DNA from: Siphonodentalium dalli
Lineage: Eukaryota; Mollusca; Scaphopoda; Gadilida; Siphonodentaliidae
Direction of reading: 5' to 3'
Length of the DNA: 64,000 nt
NCBI GenBank assembly: GCA_032622095.1
Contig: CP136069.1
Span: 35,500,194 to 35,564,193 of the forward strand
Shown here: piece after piece, positions 47,691-57,700 of the stretch
Position numbering within the stretch: the stretch's first letter is position 1
Layout of the letters: each line of letters begins with the position of its first letter
The notes under the pieces: generated by a model
What the model saw: the letters and a program-made list of their open reading frames with translations, nothing else
The model's database searches: none
What the model was told of the DNA's origin: nothing
Position numbers and translations under genes: made by a program

Positions 47691-48112
47691 TAAAGAAACC
47701 CAATCCGATCAGATGCTTCTAAGTTATTATTTCTTTGGCTTTGGGTGTAAAAAATATTTGATTCGAGTCGAGGAACCCACCCATCTCAAAGCTCAGATTG
47801 ATTAGATATCGATGTTTCAAATGTGCTGTTTCTATTGTTTGTGGTCCAATCTTTTCGACGACGATGCGCTAACGGACAAATTGCAGTTGTAAGATGGATA
47901 AATCTAAAATCAAGTTGTAACTATTAACAAGAAAAGATTGGACCACAAACACATAGAAACAGCACATTTCAAACATCGATATCTAATCAATCTGAGGTTT
48001 GATGGATGGCTTCCTCGACTAGAATTGAATATTTTTTTACCCCCGAAGCCAAAGAAATAGTAATTTAGGAGCATCGGATCGGATTGAGTACCTTTACGGA
48101 TAGCAGACCATA
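47691..48112. mobile_element. ~420-bp palindromic MITE
   Basis: The left arm (CCAATCCGATCAGATGCTTC, TTATTTCTTTGGCTT, GATTAGATATCGATGTTTCA, TGTTTGTGGTCCAATCTTTT) is repeated inverted in the right arm (AAAAGATTGGACCACAAACA, TTTCAAACATCGATATCTAA, AAGCCAAAGAAATAG, GAGCATCGGATCGGATTG). Arms are about 170 bp with a loop of about 75 nt. No ORF of note. Confidence 0.8.
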
Positions 48113-48270
48113 CTTGTAGCTTGTCGATTTATTTGTCACATTAAAATAAATATTTTAGGACAAACAATGTTTTCAGTGGATCAATAATCTCATTTATGGT
48201 TTTGTTTTAAACGTGAAATTTTGAACGATATTTATAAATTCACCATCATTCCCTTGCCAATTTTGTTGTA

Positions 48271-49044
48271 AACGCCTCAAAAAAAGAAAGTCCCCCCTAA
48301 TATATTCGGTAATATTTTATGAGATATTGGATGGATTTTGATGAAAATCTCTGAATGACTTGAGGTACCAGAGACATCAAGTGTGATATAAGCACTATGC
48401 GGTGAGGTGACATATGGCTGAGTGAGCATGAATTGAATGGAAAAGGGCCACTTTTAAAAAGTTGCAAAAACACAGATAGAGTGATCAGTCATTCGGCTGT
48501 GCTGTTGTCCCCCCATTTCTCGCACGGGCTTGAAACATCCGTATCTGTTGGTACCTCAATGCCTATATGGTTTACTGAAAAAGGGCTTCAAATAGACTGA
48601 TTCCAATAACTCTGTGTCGTCCACAGCATGTAACTGCATTACTGCAAGCCAGTGCAAGGTGTCTTTCCAAATTAATGTGGTTAGCCTGAATGGCCTGGGT
48701 ATGCAGTGGGCACATTGGGTCCCGAATATAACACGCATGTTATCGTGGATAAGTGTCACTTTTGGACCACATTTACAGCCAGTAGCAACTTGAGTGAACA
48801 ATGGAACACTGGAGTGATTATTCACTCTAAGTGAAGTGTTTTGCAGCTTTTGAAAAGCAACACTCTTCCAATCAATTTGTGCTCAGTCGGCCATAACATA
48901 ACCCACAAGACCTTATCTCGTACACTGTGCAGGCTCTGAACCAGATACCACAAAACAATTGAATGATGTTTCGTCAAAACCCATCTCATATTTCATAACA
49001 TATTAACAAATATATTAGGGGGGACTTACTTTTTTTGAGGTGTT
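48271..49044. mobile_element. 774-bp TA-flanked TIR element (Tc1/mariner-like MITE)
   Basis: The TIRs of about 77 bp begin AACGCCTCAAAAAAAGAAAG and TCCCCCCTAATATATT, and end AATATATTAGGGGGGACTTA and CTTTTTTTGAGGTGTT. TA lies immediately outside both ends (48269-48270 and 49045-49046). TA duplication is typical of the Tc1/mariner superfamily. The interior has a minus-strand open frame (48556-48825, 89 aa) with no DDE/D signature I can recognise, so it is treated as non-autonomous. Confidence 0.8.
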
Positions 49045-49189
49045 TAGAACCCCAAATGTCATGTTGAAAATTTGTTTATTTATCTATTTGCGATAAATCA
49101 TGAGTTTAGTGACCAACTGAATTACCATTTGATGTTAAATGGGATATTAATGAGAATTTATCAGGCCTCAAAATAATGTGCTGGACATT

Positions 49190-49395
49190 TTGAAGAATGA
49201 GGTCACCAGAGGGTGAGTTTTGTGATTCTACCCCTCATAGTGGGCTAGCATCACCAAATTCATCCAATGGGACTCATTCTGTTTAGGAATTGATCAGCTA
49301 TGAGGTCCTCAGAGGGTACATTTGGTGATGCTAGCCTGCTATGTGGGTTCCATCACTAAATGCACCCTTTAGGGACTTCATTCTGCAAATGACCG
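49190..49395. mobile_element. Two adjoining MITEs of the 'GAGGGTGAATTT' family (copies c, d)
   Basis: AATGAGGTCACCAGAGGGTG ... GGCTAGCATCACCAAATTCA ... GGGACTCATTCTG (about 49197-49281) is followed by GAGGTCCTCAGAGGGTACAT ... GTGATGCTAGCC ... GGGACTTCATTCTGCAAATG (about 49301-49391). Each is a foldback with arms of about 30 nt. Confidence 0.75.
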
Positions 49396-50207
49396 GCACC
49401 TTATTTAGCTGCCTGGAAATACTTCAGACTAGTACCATTTAAATTTTCTCTGGGAGTAGTCAGAATCATCTTGATGCATATTTTCTGGACGTTTTAGAAA
49501 TATGCGACACGTGTTGACTTCATCATACGATTTCCTGGTTCTTTCAAATAATATTAATAAATTATTACCCGTTTCAACAACGCCAAACAGTTGTTAGAAA
49601 ATGAACACAGCAGCTAGAATAGTATCAAATAGCGACGCTGCGATGTGTATACATTAACAACCAATGTCAAACCACAATAGAAGTGCAACTACTGATGCAA
49701 AATGTCCATTCAGAAAGTCAACAAATGATATGCACAAATTAAACCAGATCTAATTATTTGGGAACTTGACATTCGTGTACACAGATTTGAGTGTATATGG
49801 TTCCGGAAGATGCCACTCCAAATGAATCCATTTGTTGTTTTCCTCGATAGTTCAGACTTCTCGCAAGAGACTAATAAACAAACGCATGCCTCATGTGCGC
49901 GAAAACCAGAACATACACATAGCTTGTTCTGATTAGTCCCAGAAAAAAAATAAGGTGGAATATATCAATAGCTCAATTGAATCTTGATATTTCACTTTGC
50001 AACATAGTAGTCGTGTCATATATCACAAAGACCATATATACAAATCACGAATATGTCAATAGTGCGAATTAGCGTATTGAGCCACACAGTTGCAACAAAT
50101 AGTGAGATTTGAGAAAACATTTAAACTTTTGTATTTGTATGACAACTGGTAAGATATTCTGAAGTCGCTCCCATCCGACGCCATCAGCATCCATATTCCT
50201 TGACGTT
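49396..50207. other. Unclassified DNA; nothing recognised
   Basis: No ORF or repeat I can support. It lies downstream (on the minus strand) of the zinc-finger relic and could be its former 3' region. Confidence 0.4.
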
Positions 50208-50670
50208 TTAATAGAAAGAATGGGACTTTATCTGACTACTCTGGTAACAATGCTGGTCCACAGTTTCATAGCTGACATGCTTAGAGCGGGGAACGTAAAA
50301 GTATTTCTCATCCTTATTTTGAAAGTCACATTGTCGTTCATTCTTATTTTGAATATCAGAGTTCTCTGTTAACACGGTTTCATCTGACCTCTCTGCATTT
50401 AGATTCCAACTACATTCCTATGTGAATCTTCAGAATGAAATTGTCTACTAAATATATTTTCGTCAATCATCTCGAATGGACACACATCACATTTGAAGAC
50501 AGCTCCGCTAGATGGGCGATATCTTTCCAAAATGACATCTCAATGAAACAGATCGCCGGCACACATAGTCACAAAAGTTACGTAATTTGACACGGTTCTT
50601 GTCTATATGCAGCAACTGATGACGTTTCATGGATAACCGGTCTTTGAAACTGACCTGACACGTTGGACAT
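50208..50670 (-). pseudogene. Decayed C2H2 zinc-finger coding relic
   Basis: Reading the minus strand from 50670, just after an acceptor-like TTTTTTATTTGTAG, gives CPTCQVSFKDRLSMKRHQLL then H. This is a canonical C2H2 finger (C-x2-C-x3-F-x5-M-x2-H-x3-H). It continues to a broken finger (FCDYVC...SLRCHFGKIS) and a stop. In a shifted frame comes FKCDVCPFEMIDENIFSRQF then HSEDSH, another finger-like unit in which the first His position is Gln. A third shift opens about 68 more codons to a stop near 50208. At least two frameshifts and missing ligands suggest a pseudogene exon or a mobile-element-captured fragment. Host gene unknown; an assembly error is a less likely explanation. Confidence 0.5.
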
Positions 50671-51119
50671 CTACAAATAAAAAATAATATCTCATTAAAG
50701 GACTCAGGGCCTTAAACGTAAATGGCCCATTCGAACTGCCAAAACTATTGATGCACCGGCTTCATATGCTCTGAAAAACACTTTGCCAAAGTCACAGCCA
50801 TTTCTCAGCCATTTTCAACTTTCGCCAGAAGTAAGACAAACGCTCTTTATTGCTACCATATCAGGAGTACAGTACCATGGAACGTTCTTTTTTGTTCCAT
50901 TTCTTGTAAATGGCTGTTTTGTGTTTGGGACCCAAACACGGTATTCACAGACTCACAGTTGTATTTTTGCATTACTTCAATGCGTCTTTTTGGGTTACAA
51001 AATGTTCGTAGAAAGGTAGTTAAGATATGTATCGAACTATTTCGATACTTGGAAAAATTCTGAAGCTAATAATATTATTTCTATCATGGAGCACAAACCG
51101 GGCTGTGGCTTCAATATCC
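50671..51119. other. Unclassified DNA
   Basis: No feature supported. A plus-strand 78-aa open frame (50783-51019) has no recognisable motif. Confidence 0.4.
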
Positions 51120-51363
51120 CTTCCATGAAGGGATCGGCACAGCAGATGCAGAATTAAAGATCATGTGACAGGAATTCTGTTATATATGCGAGTCTCCCAT
51201 AGGCAGCCTCGCATATACCAGAGAATGTACTGGCTTATAGTCATGGTAAATATTGTTAGGATGATGCATTCTCTTAATAAGCATCTCATATGAGAGACTC
51301 ACATATATAAGGGAATGCATTGGCACACATGTTTTTCGCAAAATTTTAGGAAGCTCCAGCCAA
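51120..51363 (-). mobile_element. MITE-like element with TATATATGCGAG arms (copy 2, inverted)
   Basis: TTATATATGCGAGTCTCCCA ... GCAGCCTCGCATATA ... ATGCATTCTCTTAATAAGCA ... ACATATATAAGGGAATGCAT ... TTTTAGGAAGCTCCAG is the reverse complement of the element at 352-595, with about 10-20% divergence. Boundaries approximate. Confidence 0.65.
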
Positions 51364-51961
51364 GGAAGGGTTAACAAAAGGCCACAATTCCCAAATAAGG
51401 TGGCTTTGTTTGACAATGTATTTTCGTGTGATTAATCCACATAGTAAATTTGAAAGGTATCGGATAATCATAATTTGAGTTGACATCCAGACAATTTTCT
51501 AATTCGAAAAGGGACATAACTCCACCAGAAATGGTTGAATGGATCCAAATCTTCCATGTGCTAAGTTTCATCAAATTGTGTTACTGACTACTGTTAAAGT
51601 TATCATGCGGACAACAGCTGATGGCAAGACATGGATGCATACTACGCAGACACACGGGCACCGCTCATTTCTATATTATATAATTATTATTCTATGTCAA
51701 TCAGCAATTAGGGCCTACAATGTAAAACTTTGTTGTTATTATAAATAATTCTCCAATAATCAGATTTTGCATATAAAAACTATTGCTATATGCTACTTCT
51801 AGATTACTGATAACATTCCTATCAGTCTAATAAAAGACCTCTCCAGTTGAACTTATTATCTTAATATTTCATGAGAGAACTACATGTACTCGTCAATGAT
51901 AATTTAGTACAGAAAGGGTTAATGACTTTATATTCGCTGGCGAGCAAGCTTGCAATATTGT
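51364..51961. other. Diverged repeat and unclassified DNA
   Basis: GGGACATAACTCCACCAGAA and CTAAGTTTCATCAAATTGTG near 51508-51580 recall the 'GGCCATAACTCTGG' repeats at 19-20 kb, but too diverged to align by eye. Nothing coding. Confidence 0.4.
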
Positions 51962-52290
51962 GTATGTCATTTGCAGAATGAGGTCCCCAGATCATGAATT
52001 TATTGACACTATCCTGCCCAGCAGGCTAGCATCACCAAATTCACACTCTGAAAACTTCATTCAGCTTAAGCCTCAGCTGCTATGGGAGACATAGGACCCC
52101 ATTGACGTTCCCCAGTTGAAGTTGGTGATGTTCACCCATTAGTTACTTTGATTATGTATTTTATCTTCTGCAAATTAGGGGATATAGAAATTTCTAAGAA
52201 GGAAAAAAGTAACTAAAATCAATGTTAATTTGGGACTACAGATATTTCCCAGATGAGGCCTAAGCAGAATGATAATACTATCGGTGCTGA
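51962..52290. mobile_element. MITE of the 'GAGGGTGAATTT' family (copy e, longest)
   Basis: GTCATTTGCAGAATGAGGTC ... GGCTAGCATCACCAAATTCA ... CTTAAGCCTCAGCTGCTATG ... GTTCACCCATTAGTTACTTT ... ATCTTCTGCAAATTAGGGGA ... GATGAGGCCTAAGCAGAATG. Its second half is the reverse complement of 13100-13240, showing the two copies share the same extended structure. Confidence 0.7.
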
Positions 52291-52388
52291 TATGTCGATG
52301 AATTACTGCTCTGAGGCCAGTCAGAGTGCTTGGTGATAAGTTTATGCCTTGATTTTTGGTTTCACTTAAGTTCAGTTTAGCATAGAAA

Positions 52389-52454
52389 TTTGGTTCTTCA
52401 TTTGGTTCATCAAAACGCGTGAGTCAGTGTTATAGAGAGCGCGAAGAACCAAAC
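52389..52454. repeat. GGTTCTT-element fragment left of the reverse transcriptase
   Basis: TTTGGTTCTTCATTTGGTTC, CGTGAGTCAGTGTTATAGAG and AGCGCGAAGAACCAAA match 54649-54710 (TTGGTTCTTCATTTGGTTCT, CGAGTCAATGTTCGGTTCTA, GAGAGCGCGAAGAACCAAA). It is the left half of a copy split by the retrotransposon; the right half continues at about 54191. Confidence 0.75.
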
Positions 52455-54195
52455 ATCTACATCTACATCTACTTGGTACTCCATCGCCCTCAATGTGCTG
52501 AGGATTATGTGGAGGCGCATGAGATTTAAAAACATAAAAGCATATTTTTTTGGTTATTTTGATAATTTATTAAAATATACTGGAGCTTCATACTATTTAG
52601 AAGCTGTCTGTTTGTTTACAGGTGGGAACATGTGTTTTGTGAGTTCGGATTTGAAACTGTCCGTGTTGTGGCAGTTTAAGAATATGTCACGGGGGAGTTT
52701 GTTCCAATTTATGATTGTGCGTGGAAAAAAGAAAGCTTCGAGATAGTTTCTGTCAGCTTTAGCAGTACGGAGGAACTTGTGGCCCCTAGTAGGCACAAAT
52801 GGTAGGGAGATGTCTACATCTTGATGGCGGATTTTGTAAAGCATGACTAGAGAGGAGAATATTCTTCTTTGTTGGAGAGTTTGCCAATTAAGTGTGTGGA
52901 GCAGATCAGTTATGCTGTCTCTGTCGTCGCTACCATAGTTGTATCTATTTAGAGTGTAGCGTGCAGCCCGTCTCTGTACAATTTCTACTTTCTCTGAGAG
53001 GTACTGCTGCCATGGGTCCCATATTGAGCTACAGTATTCTAGTTGTGGTCTAACATATGTTTTGTAGGCAAGGGCTTTTGTTTTGTAGTTTTTTGTTCTT
53101 ACGTTACGTCTTAGGAATCTGAGGGTAGCATTGGCTTTATTTGTGATGGTAGTGATGTGGGTTTTCCATGATAGGTCATTTGAGATGGTTACGCCGAGAT
53201 ATTTTGTAGTTTCTGTTGATTTAAGTAATTGGTTATGGAGTGTGTAGTCATGGAGAATAGGGTTTTCTTTACGAGCGATTCGTATAATTTCGCATTTACT
53301 AGGGTTGGATGACATAAGCCATTCTTTCTCCCAGTTTTCAAGTTTGTGCAGATCATTTTGTAGGATAGTACAGTCATTTTTAGAGGAGATAGCACAATAC
53401 ACAACAGTATCGTCTGCGAAGAGGCGGGCCTGACAGCTGAGGTTTGTGGGGAGGTCATTTATATAGATTAAGAAGAGACAAGGGCCAAGGACACACCCTT
53501 GGGGGACACCTGATAGTACGGGAAGAAATTTTGATTCTTTTCCATTGACTTGGACTTTTTGAGTCCGATGTGATAGGAAGGCGGCAATCCAATTTGTAAC
53601 AGATGTGTTTATGCCAAGTCGTCTCATTTTAAGAAGAAGTCTGCTATGGTCCACTTTATCAAAGGCCTTGGAGAAGTCCATGACAACTACATCGGTTTGA
53701 GTCCATTTTGTCATGTTTTCAAAGATATCATTCATGAATGTGATAAGCTGTGTTTCACAGCTTAGTTTGGGTCGGAATCCATGTTGGTTTTGATGTACAT
53801 GTAGTAGTTGCTTTTCGTTGAGGTGGGACATGATGTTGGATACTATGATATGTTCAAGGGTTTTGCTAAGAATACATGTGAGTGAGATGGGGCGATAGTT
53901 TTCAGGTTTGGATTTGGAGCCTTTTTTGAATATTGGGGAAACAATTGCTACTTTCCAGTCAGAAGGGACAGTGCCTGAGTTCAAAGAACTCTGGAAGAGG
54001 TCTGCAATTATTGCAGAGATTTCGTCTCTTACCTCTTTGAGGAAGCGGGGTGAAATTTGGTCGATACCATAAGCTTTGTTGGGTTTTAACCTTGAAAGTG
54101 CGGCACAAACACCATTTGTAGTTATTTCTACATCTGGCATGTCAGTATCCTTAGGACAGATCAGGGATTTAAGTTCGCAGATGTGGGATAGGTTC
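52455..54195 (-). mobile_element. 5'-truncated non-LTR retrotransposon (Jockey/CR1-like group)
   Basis: On the minus strand it carries a reverse transcriptase reading frame, a 3' UTR of about 130 bp and a 3' tail of three TAGATG hexamers (plus strand CATCTACATCTACATCTAC at 52455). Microsatellite-like tails and 5' truncation are typical of target-primed non-LTR elements. The open frame runs through the 5' junction (about 54190) without an initiator, so the endonuclease part and ORF1 are missing. It interrupts a GGTTCTT repeat copy. Clade assignment is by general look only. Confidence 0.85.
52593..54140 (-). CDS. Non-LTR retrotransposon reverse transcriptase (partial, 515 aa from first Met)
   Basis: RNA-dependent DNA polymerase that copies element RNA at the nicked target. 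Motifs in order: KPNKAYGIDQIS (about 19-30), VPSDWKVAIVSPIFKKG (58-74), NYRPISL (81-87), QHGFRPKLSCETQL (119-132), VVVMDFSKAFDKVDH with the first catalytic Asp (151-165), SGVPQGCVLGPCLFLIYIND (210-229), FADDTVVY with the catalytic Asp pair (241-248), and TTKYLGVTISNDLSW (thumb). A C-terminal YCSSIWDP...RRAARY...FKS block is usual for CR1/Jockey-like proteins. All catalytic residues are present and the frame is intact, so insertion is probably recent. The first Met is arbitrary: the frame is open upstream to the truncation point, and the apurinic endonuclease domain is absent. It is therefore not an autonomous element. Confidence 0.9.
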   Translation of the reverse strand: MPDVEITTNGVCAALSRLKPNKAYGIDQISPRFLKEVRDEISAIIADLFQSSLNSGTVPSDWKVAIVSPIFKKGSKSKPENYRPISLTCILSKTLEHIIVSNIMSHLNEKQLLHVHQNQHGFRPKLSCETQLITFMNDIFENMTKWTQTDVVVMDFSKAFDKVDHSRLLLKMRRLGINTSVTNWIAAFLSHRTQKVQVNGKESKFLPVLSGVPQGCVLGPCLFLIYINDLPTNLSCQARLFADDTVVYCAISSKNDCTILQNDLHKLENWEKEWLMSSNPSKCEIIRIARKENPILHDYTLHNQLLKSTETTKYLGVTISNDLSWKTHITTITNKANATLRFLRRNVRTKNYKTKALAYKTYVRPQLEYCSSIWDPWQQYLSEKVEIVQRRAARYTLNRYNYGSDDRDSITDLLHTLNWQTLQQRRIFSSLVMLYKIRHQDVDISLPFVPTRGHKFLRTAKADRNYLEAFFFPRTIINWNKLPRDIFLNCHNTDSFKSELTKHMFPPVNKQTASK

Positions 54196-54640
54196 TTAAT
54201 AATATCGGTTCTTGGCGACGTGAAGAACTGTAGAGAACGCCCTCTAAAGTGGTAATAATAGTCAATACCGTAAATTAAGTGACATAGATCTACAATCTGA
54301 AAGCTTTCAAGTTTACTTTAATTAGGTCTGATTTAAATTCAACTGAGATTATTTTACAAAACATCCGACATCCTAAATATAAATTAAGATAACTAATATA
54401 ATCACCTTCAAAAGTAGCAACGTGCTGTCAACTGGCAGTCTGACACTCGATCAACCATTGCTCCACATCGCCAGCACTCAACATGGCCGGTTCATTTGTC
54501 GATTCTGTCGGATTTTGTTCCATCGCCTCTCACAAAAATCAGCGATCGAAAATGGCGGTTCTGAAAACTCAAAACGAGGTCGTAGTTCTGTTCCATTTGG
54601 GCGACACGCATTTATTACGAACCGCAACTCGTGTTATACA
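54191..54640. other. Right half of the split GGTTCTT copy, then unclassified DNA
   Basis: GGTTCTTAATAATATCGGTT and CTTGGCGACGTGAAGAACTG (54191-54235) continue the repeat split at 52454. From about 54240 onward there is AT-rich DNA, then a less AT-rich stretch (54430-54630) with plus-strand open frames, e.g. MAGSFVDSVGFCSIASHK from 54483. No domain is recognisable and no splice donor is convincing, so I do not call a gene. Confidence 0.45.
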
Positions 54641-54775
54641 AAGTTGGTTCTTCATTTGGTTCTTCAAAACTCGCGAGTCAATGTTCGGTTCTAGAGAGCG
54701 CGAAGAACCAAATCCCCATAATATCGGTTCTTGAAGGCGTGAAGAACCGTAGGGTTCTTGACTGTTCTTAGAGTG
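54641..54775. repeat. GGTTCTT-element right terminus
   Basis: TTGGTTCTTCATTTGGTTCT ... GAAGAACCAAATCCCCATAA ... TATCGGTTCTTGAAGGCG ... GAACCGTAGGGTTCTTGACT then TTCTTAGAGTG at the junction with the satellite. The last 11 bases are the inverted partner of CACTCTTAGAA at 46941. Confidence 0.8.
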
Positions 54776-57700
54776 CAGGCATGTTTCGCGATAGGACGGC
54801 ACATTCGTTCGCAGGCCGAACCTCACGGTTTGGCTAATGAGCAGGGGTTGGGAGTTGGATAATTGGGGTGGGGCAGGCTGTTTGAGGCCCCATAAAATGC
54901 CCAGTATTTTTGAAAGCGACTGTACTTTGCATCTGCACCGGCAAAATCCCTTTAACGTTTTGGACACTTTTATCGTATCAATGTGCAAGCAGGCATGTTT
55001 TGCGATAGGACGGCACATTCGTTCGCAGGCCGAACCTCACGGTTTGGCTAATGAGCAGGGGTTGGGAGTTGGATAATTGGGGTGGGGCATGATGTTTGAG
55101 GCCCCATAAAATGCCCAGTATTTTTGAAAGCGCCTGTACTTTGCATCTGCACGGGCAAAATCCCTTTAACGTTTTGGACACTTTTATCCTATCAATGTGC
55201 AAGCAGGCATGTTTCGCGATAGGACGGCACATTCGGTCGCAGGCCGGACCTCACGGTTTGGCTAATGAGCAGGGGTTGGGAGTTGGATAATTGGGGTGGG
55301 GCAGGCTGTTCGAGGCCCCACAAAATGCCCAGTATTTTTGAAAGCGACTGTACTTTGCATCTGCACGGGCAAAATCCCTTTAACGTTTTGGACACTTTTA
55401 TCGTATCAATATGCAAGCAGGCATGTTTCGCGATAGGACGGCACATTCGGTCGCAGGCCAGACCTCACGGTTTGGCTAATGAGCAGGGGTTGGGAGTTGG
55501 ATAATTGGGGTGGGGCAGGCTGTTTTAGGCACCATAAAATGCCCAGTAATTTTGAAAGCGACTGTACTTTGCATCTGCACGGGCAATATCCCTTTAGCGT
55601 TTTCGACACTTTTATCGTATCAATGTGAAAGCAGGCATGTTTCGCGATAGGACGGCACATTCGGTCGCAGGCCGAACCTCACGGTTTGGCTAATGAGCAG
55701 TGGTTGGGAGTTGGATAATTGGGGTGGGGCAGGCTGTTTGAGGCCCCATAAAATGCCCAGTATTTTTGAAAGCGACTGTACATTGCATCTGCACGGGCAA
55801 AATCCCTTTAACGTTTTGGACACTTTTATCGCATCAATGTGCAAGCAGGCATGTTTCGCGATAGGACGGCACATTCGGTCGCAGGCCGGACCTCACGGTT
55901 TGGCTAATGAGCAGGTGTTGTGAGTTGGATAATTGGGGTGGGGCAGGCTGTTTGAGGCCCCATAAAATGCCCAGTATTTTTGAAAGCGACTGTACTTTGC
56001 ATCTGCACGGGCAAAATCCTTTAACGTTTTGGACACTTTTATCGTATCAATGTGCAAGCAGGCATGTTTCGCGATAGGACAGCACATTCGTTCGCAGGCC
56101 GAACCTCACGGTTTGGCTAATGAGCAGGGGTTGGGAGTTGGATAATTGGGGTGGGGCATGCTGTTTGAGGCCCCATAAAATGCCCAGTATTTTTGAAAGC
56201 GACTGTACTTTGCATCTGCACGGGCAAAATCCCTTTAACGTTTTGGACACTTTTATCGGATCAATGTGCAAGCAGGCATGTTCGCGATAGGACGGCACAT
56301 TCGTTCGCAGGCCGAACCTCACGGTTTGGCTAATGAGCAGGGGTTGGGAGTTGGATAATTGGGGTGGGGCAGGCTGTTTGAGGCTCCATACAATGCCCAG
56401 TATTTTTGAAAGCGACTGTACTTTGCATCTGCACGGGCAAAATCCCTTTAACGTTTTGGACACTTTTATCGTATCAATGTGCAAGCAGGCATGTTTCGCG
56501 ATAGGACGGCACATTCGGTCGCAGGCCGAACCACACGGTTTGGCTAATGAGCAGGGGTTGGGTGTTGAATAATTGGGGTGGGGCAGTCTGTTTGAGGCCC
56601 CATAAAATGCCAAGTAATTTTGAAAGCGACTGTACTTTGCATCTGCACGGGCAAAATCCCTTTAACGTTTTTGACACTTTTATCGTATCAATGTGCAAGC
56701 AGGCATGTTTCGCGATAGGACGGCACATTCGTTCGCAGGCCGAACCTCACGGTTTGGCTAATGAGCAGGGGTTGGGAGTTGGATAATTGGGGTGGGGCAG
56801 GCTGTTTGAGGCCCCATAAAATGCCCAGTATTTTTGAAAGCGACTGTACTTTGCATCTGCACGGGCAAAATCCTTTTAACGTTTTGGACACTTTTATCGT
56901 ATCAATGTGCAAGCAGGCATGTTTCGCGATAGGACGGCACATTCGTTCGCAGGCCGAACATCACGGTTTGGCTAACGAGCAGGGGTTGGGAGTTGGATAA
57001 TTGGGGTGGGGCAGGCTGTTTGAGGCCCCATAAAACGCCCAGTATTTTTGAAAGCGACTGTACTTTGCATCTGCACGGGCAAAATCCCTTTAACGTTTTG
57101 GACACTTTTATCGTATCAATGTGCAAGCAGGCATGTTTCGCGATAGGACGGCACATTCGTTCGCAGGCCGAACCTCACGGTTTGGCTAATGAACAGGGGT
57201 TGGGAGTTGGATAATTGGGGTGGGGCAGGCTGTTTGAGGCCCCATAAAATGCCCAGTATTTTTGAAAGCGACTGTACTTTGCATCTGCACGGGCAAAATC
57301 CCTTTAACGTTTTGGACACTTTTATCGTATCAATGTGCAAGCAGGCATGTTTCGCGATAGGACGGCACATTCGTTCGCAGGCCGAACCTCACGGTTTGGC
57401 TAATGAGCAGGGGTTGGGAGTTGGATAATTGGGGTGGGGCAGGCTGTTTGAGGCCCCATAAAATGCCCAGTAATTTTGAAAGCGACTGTACTTTTCATCT
57501 GCACGGGCAAAATCCCTTTAACGTTTTGGACACTTTTATCGTATCAATGTGCAAGCAGGCATGTTTCGCGATAGGACGGCACATTCGTACGCAGGCCGAA
57601 CCACACGGTTTGGCTAATGAGCAGGGGTTGGGAGTTGGATAATTGGGGTGGGGCAGGCTGTTTGAGGCCCCATAAAATGCCCAGTATTTTTGAAAGCGAC

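Larger units (their letters stand above)
46941..54775. mobile_element. 7.8-kb nested insertion splitting one satellite monomer
   Basis: The left array stops inside a monomer at ...GTGCAAGCA and resumes at CAGGCATGTTTCGCG. The inserted DNA begins CACTCTTAGAA and ends TTCTAAGAGTG-like (actual strand TTCTTAGAGTG), i.e. 11-bp inverted ends with one mismatch. CA is present on both sides (46939-46940 and 54776-54777), while the intact monomer has it once, so a 2-bp target duplication is visible. No transposase is seen. The interior holds the GGTTCTT block, several MITEs, a zinc-finger relic and a reverse transcriptase, so it is probably a small element enlarged by later insertions. Superfamily unknown. 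Confidence 0.8.

Noticed and set aside
54483-54734. Plus-strand 83-aa frame starting MAGSFVDSVGF as a captured gene start
   Set aside because: Its second half is simply the GGTTCTT repeat, no homology is recognised, and no clear donor site follows the first part.
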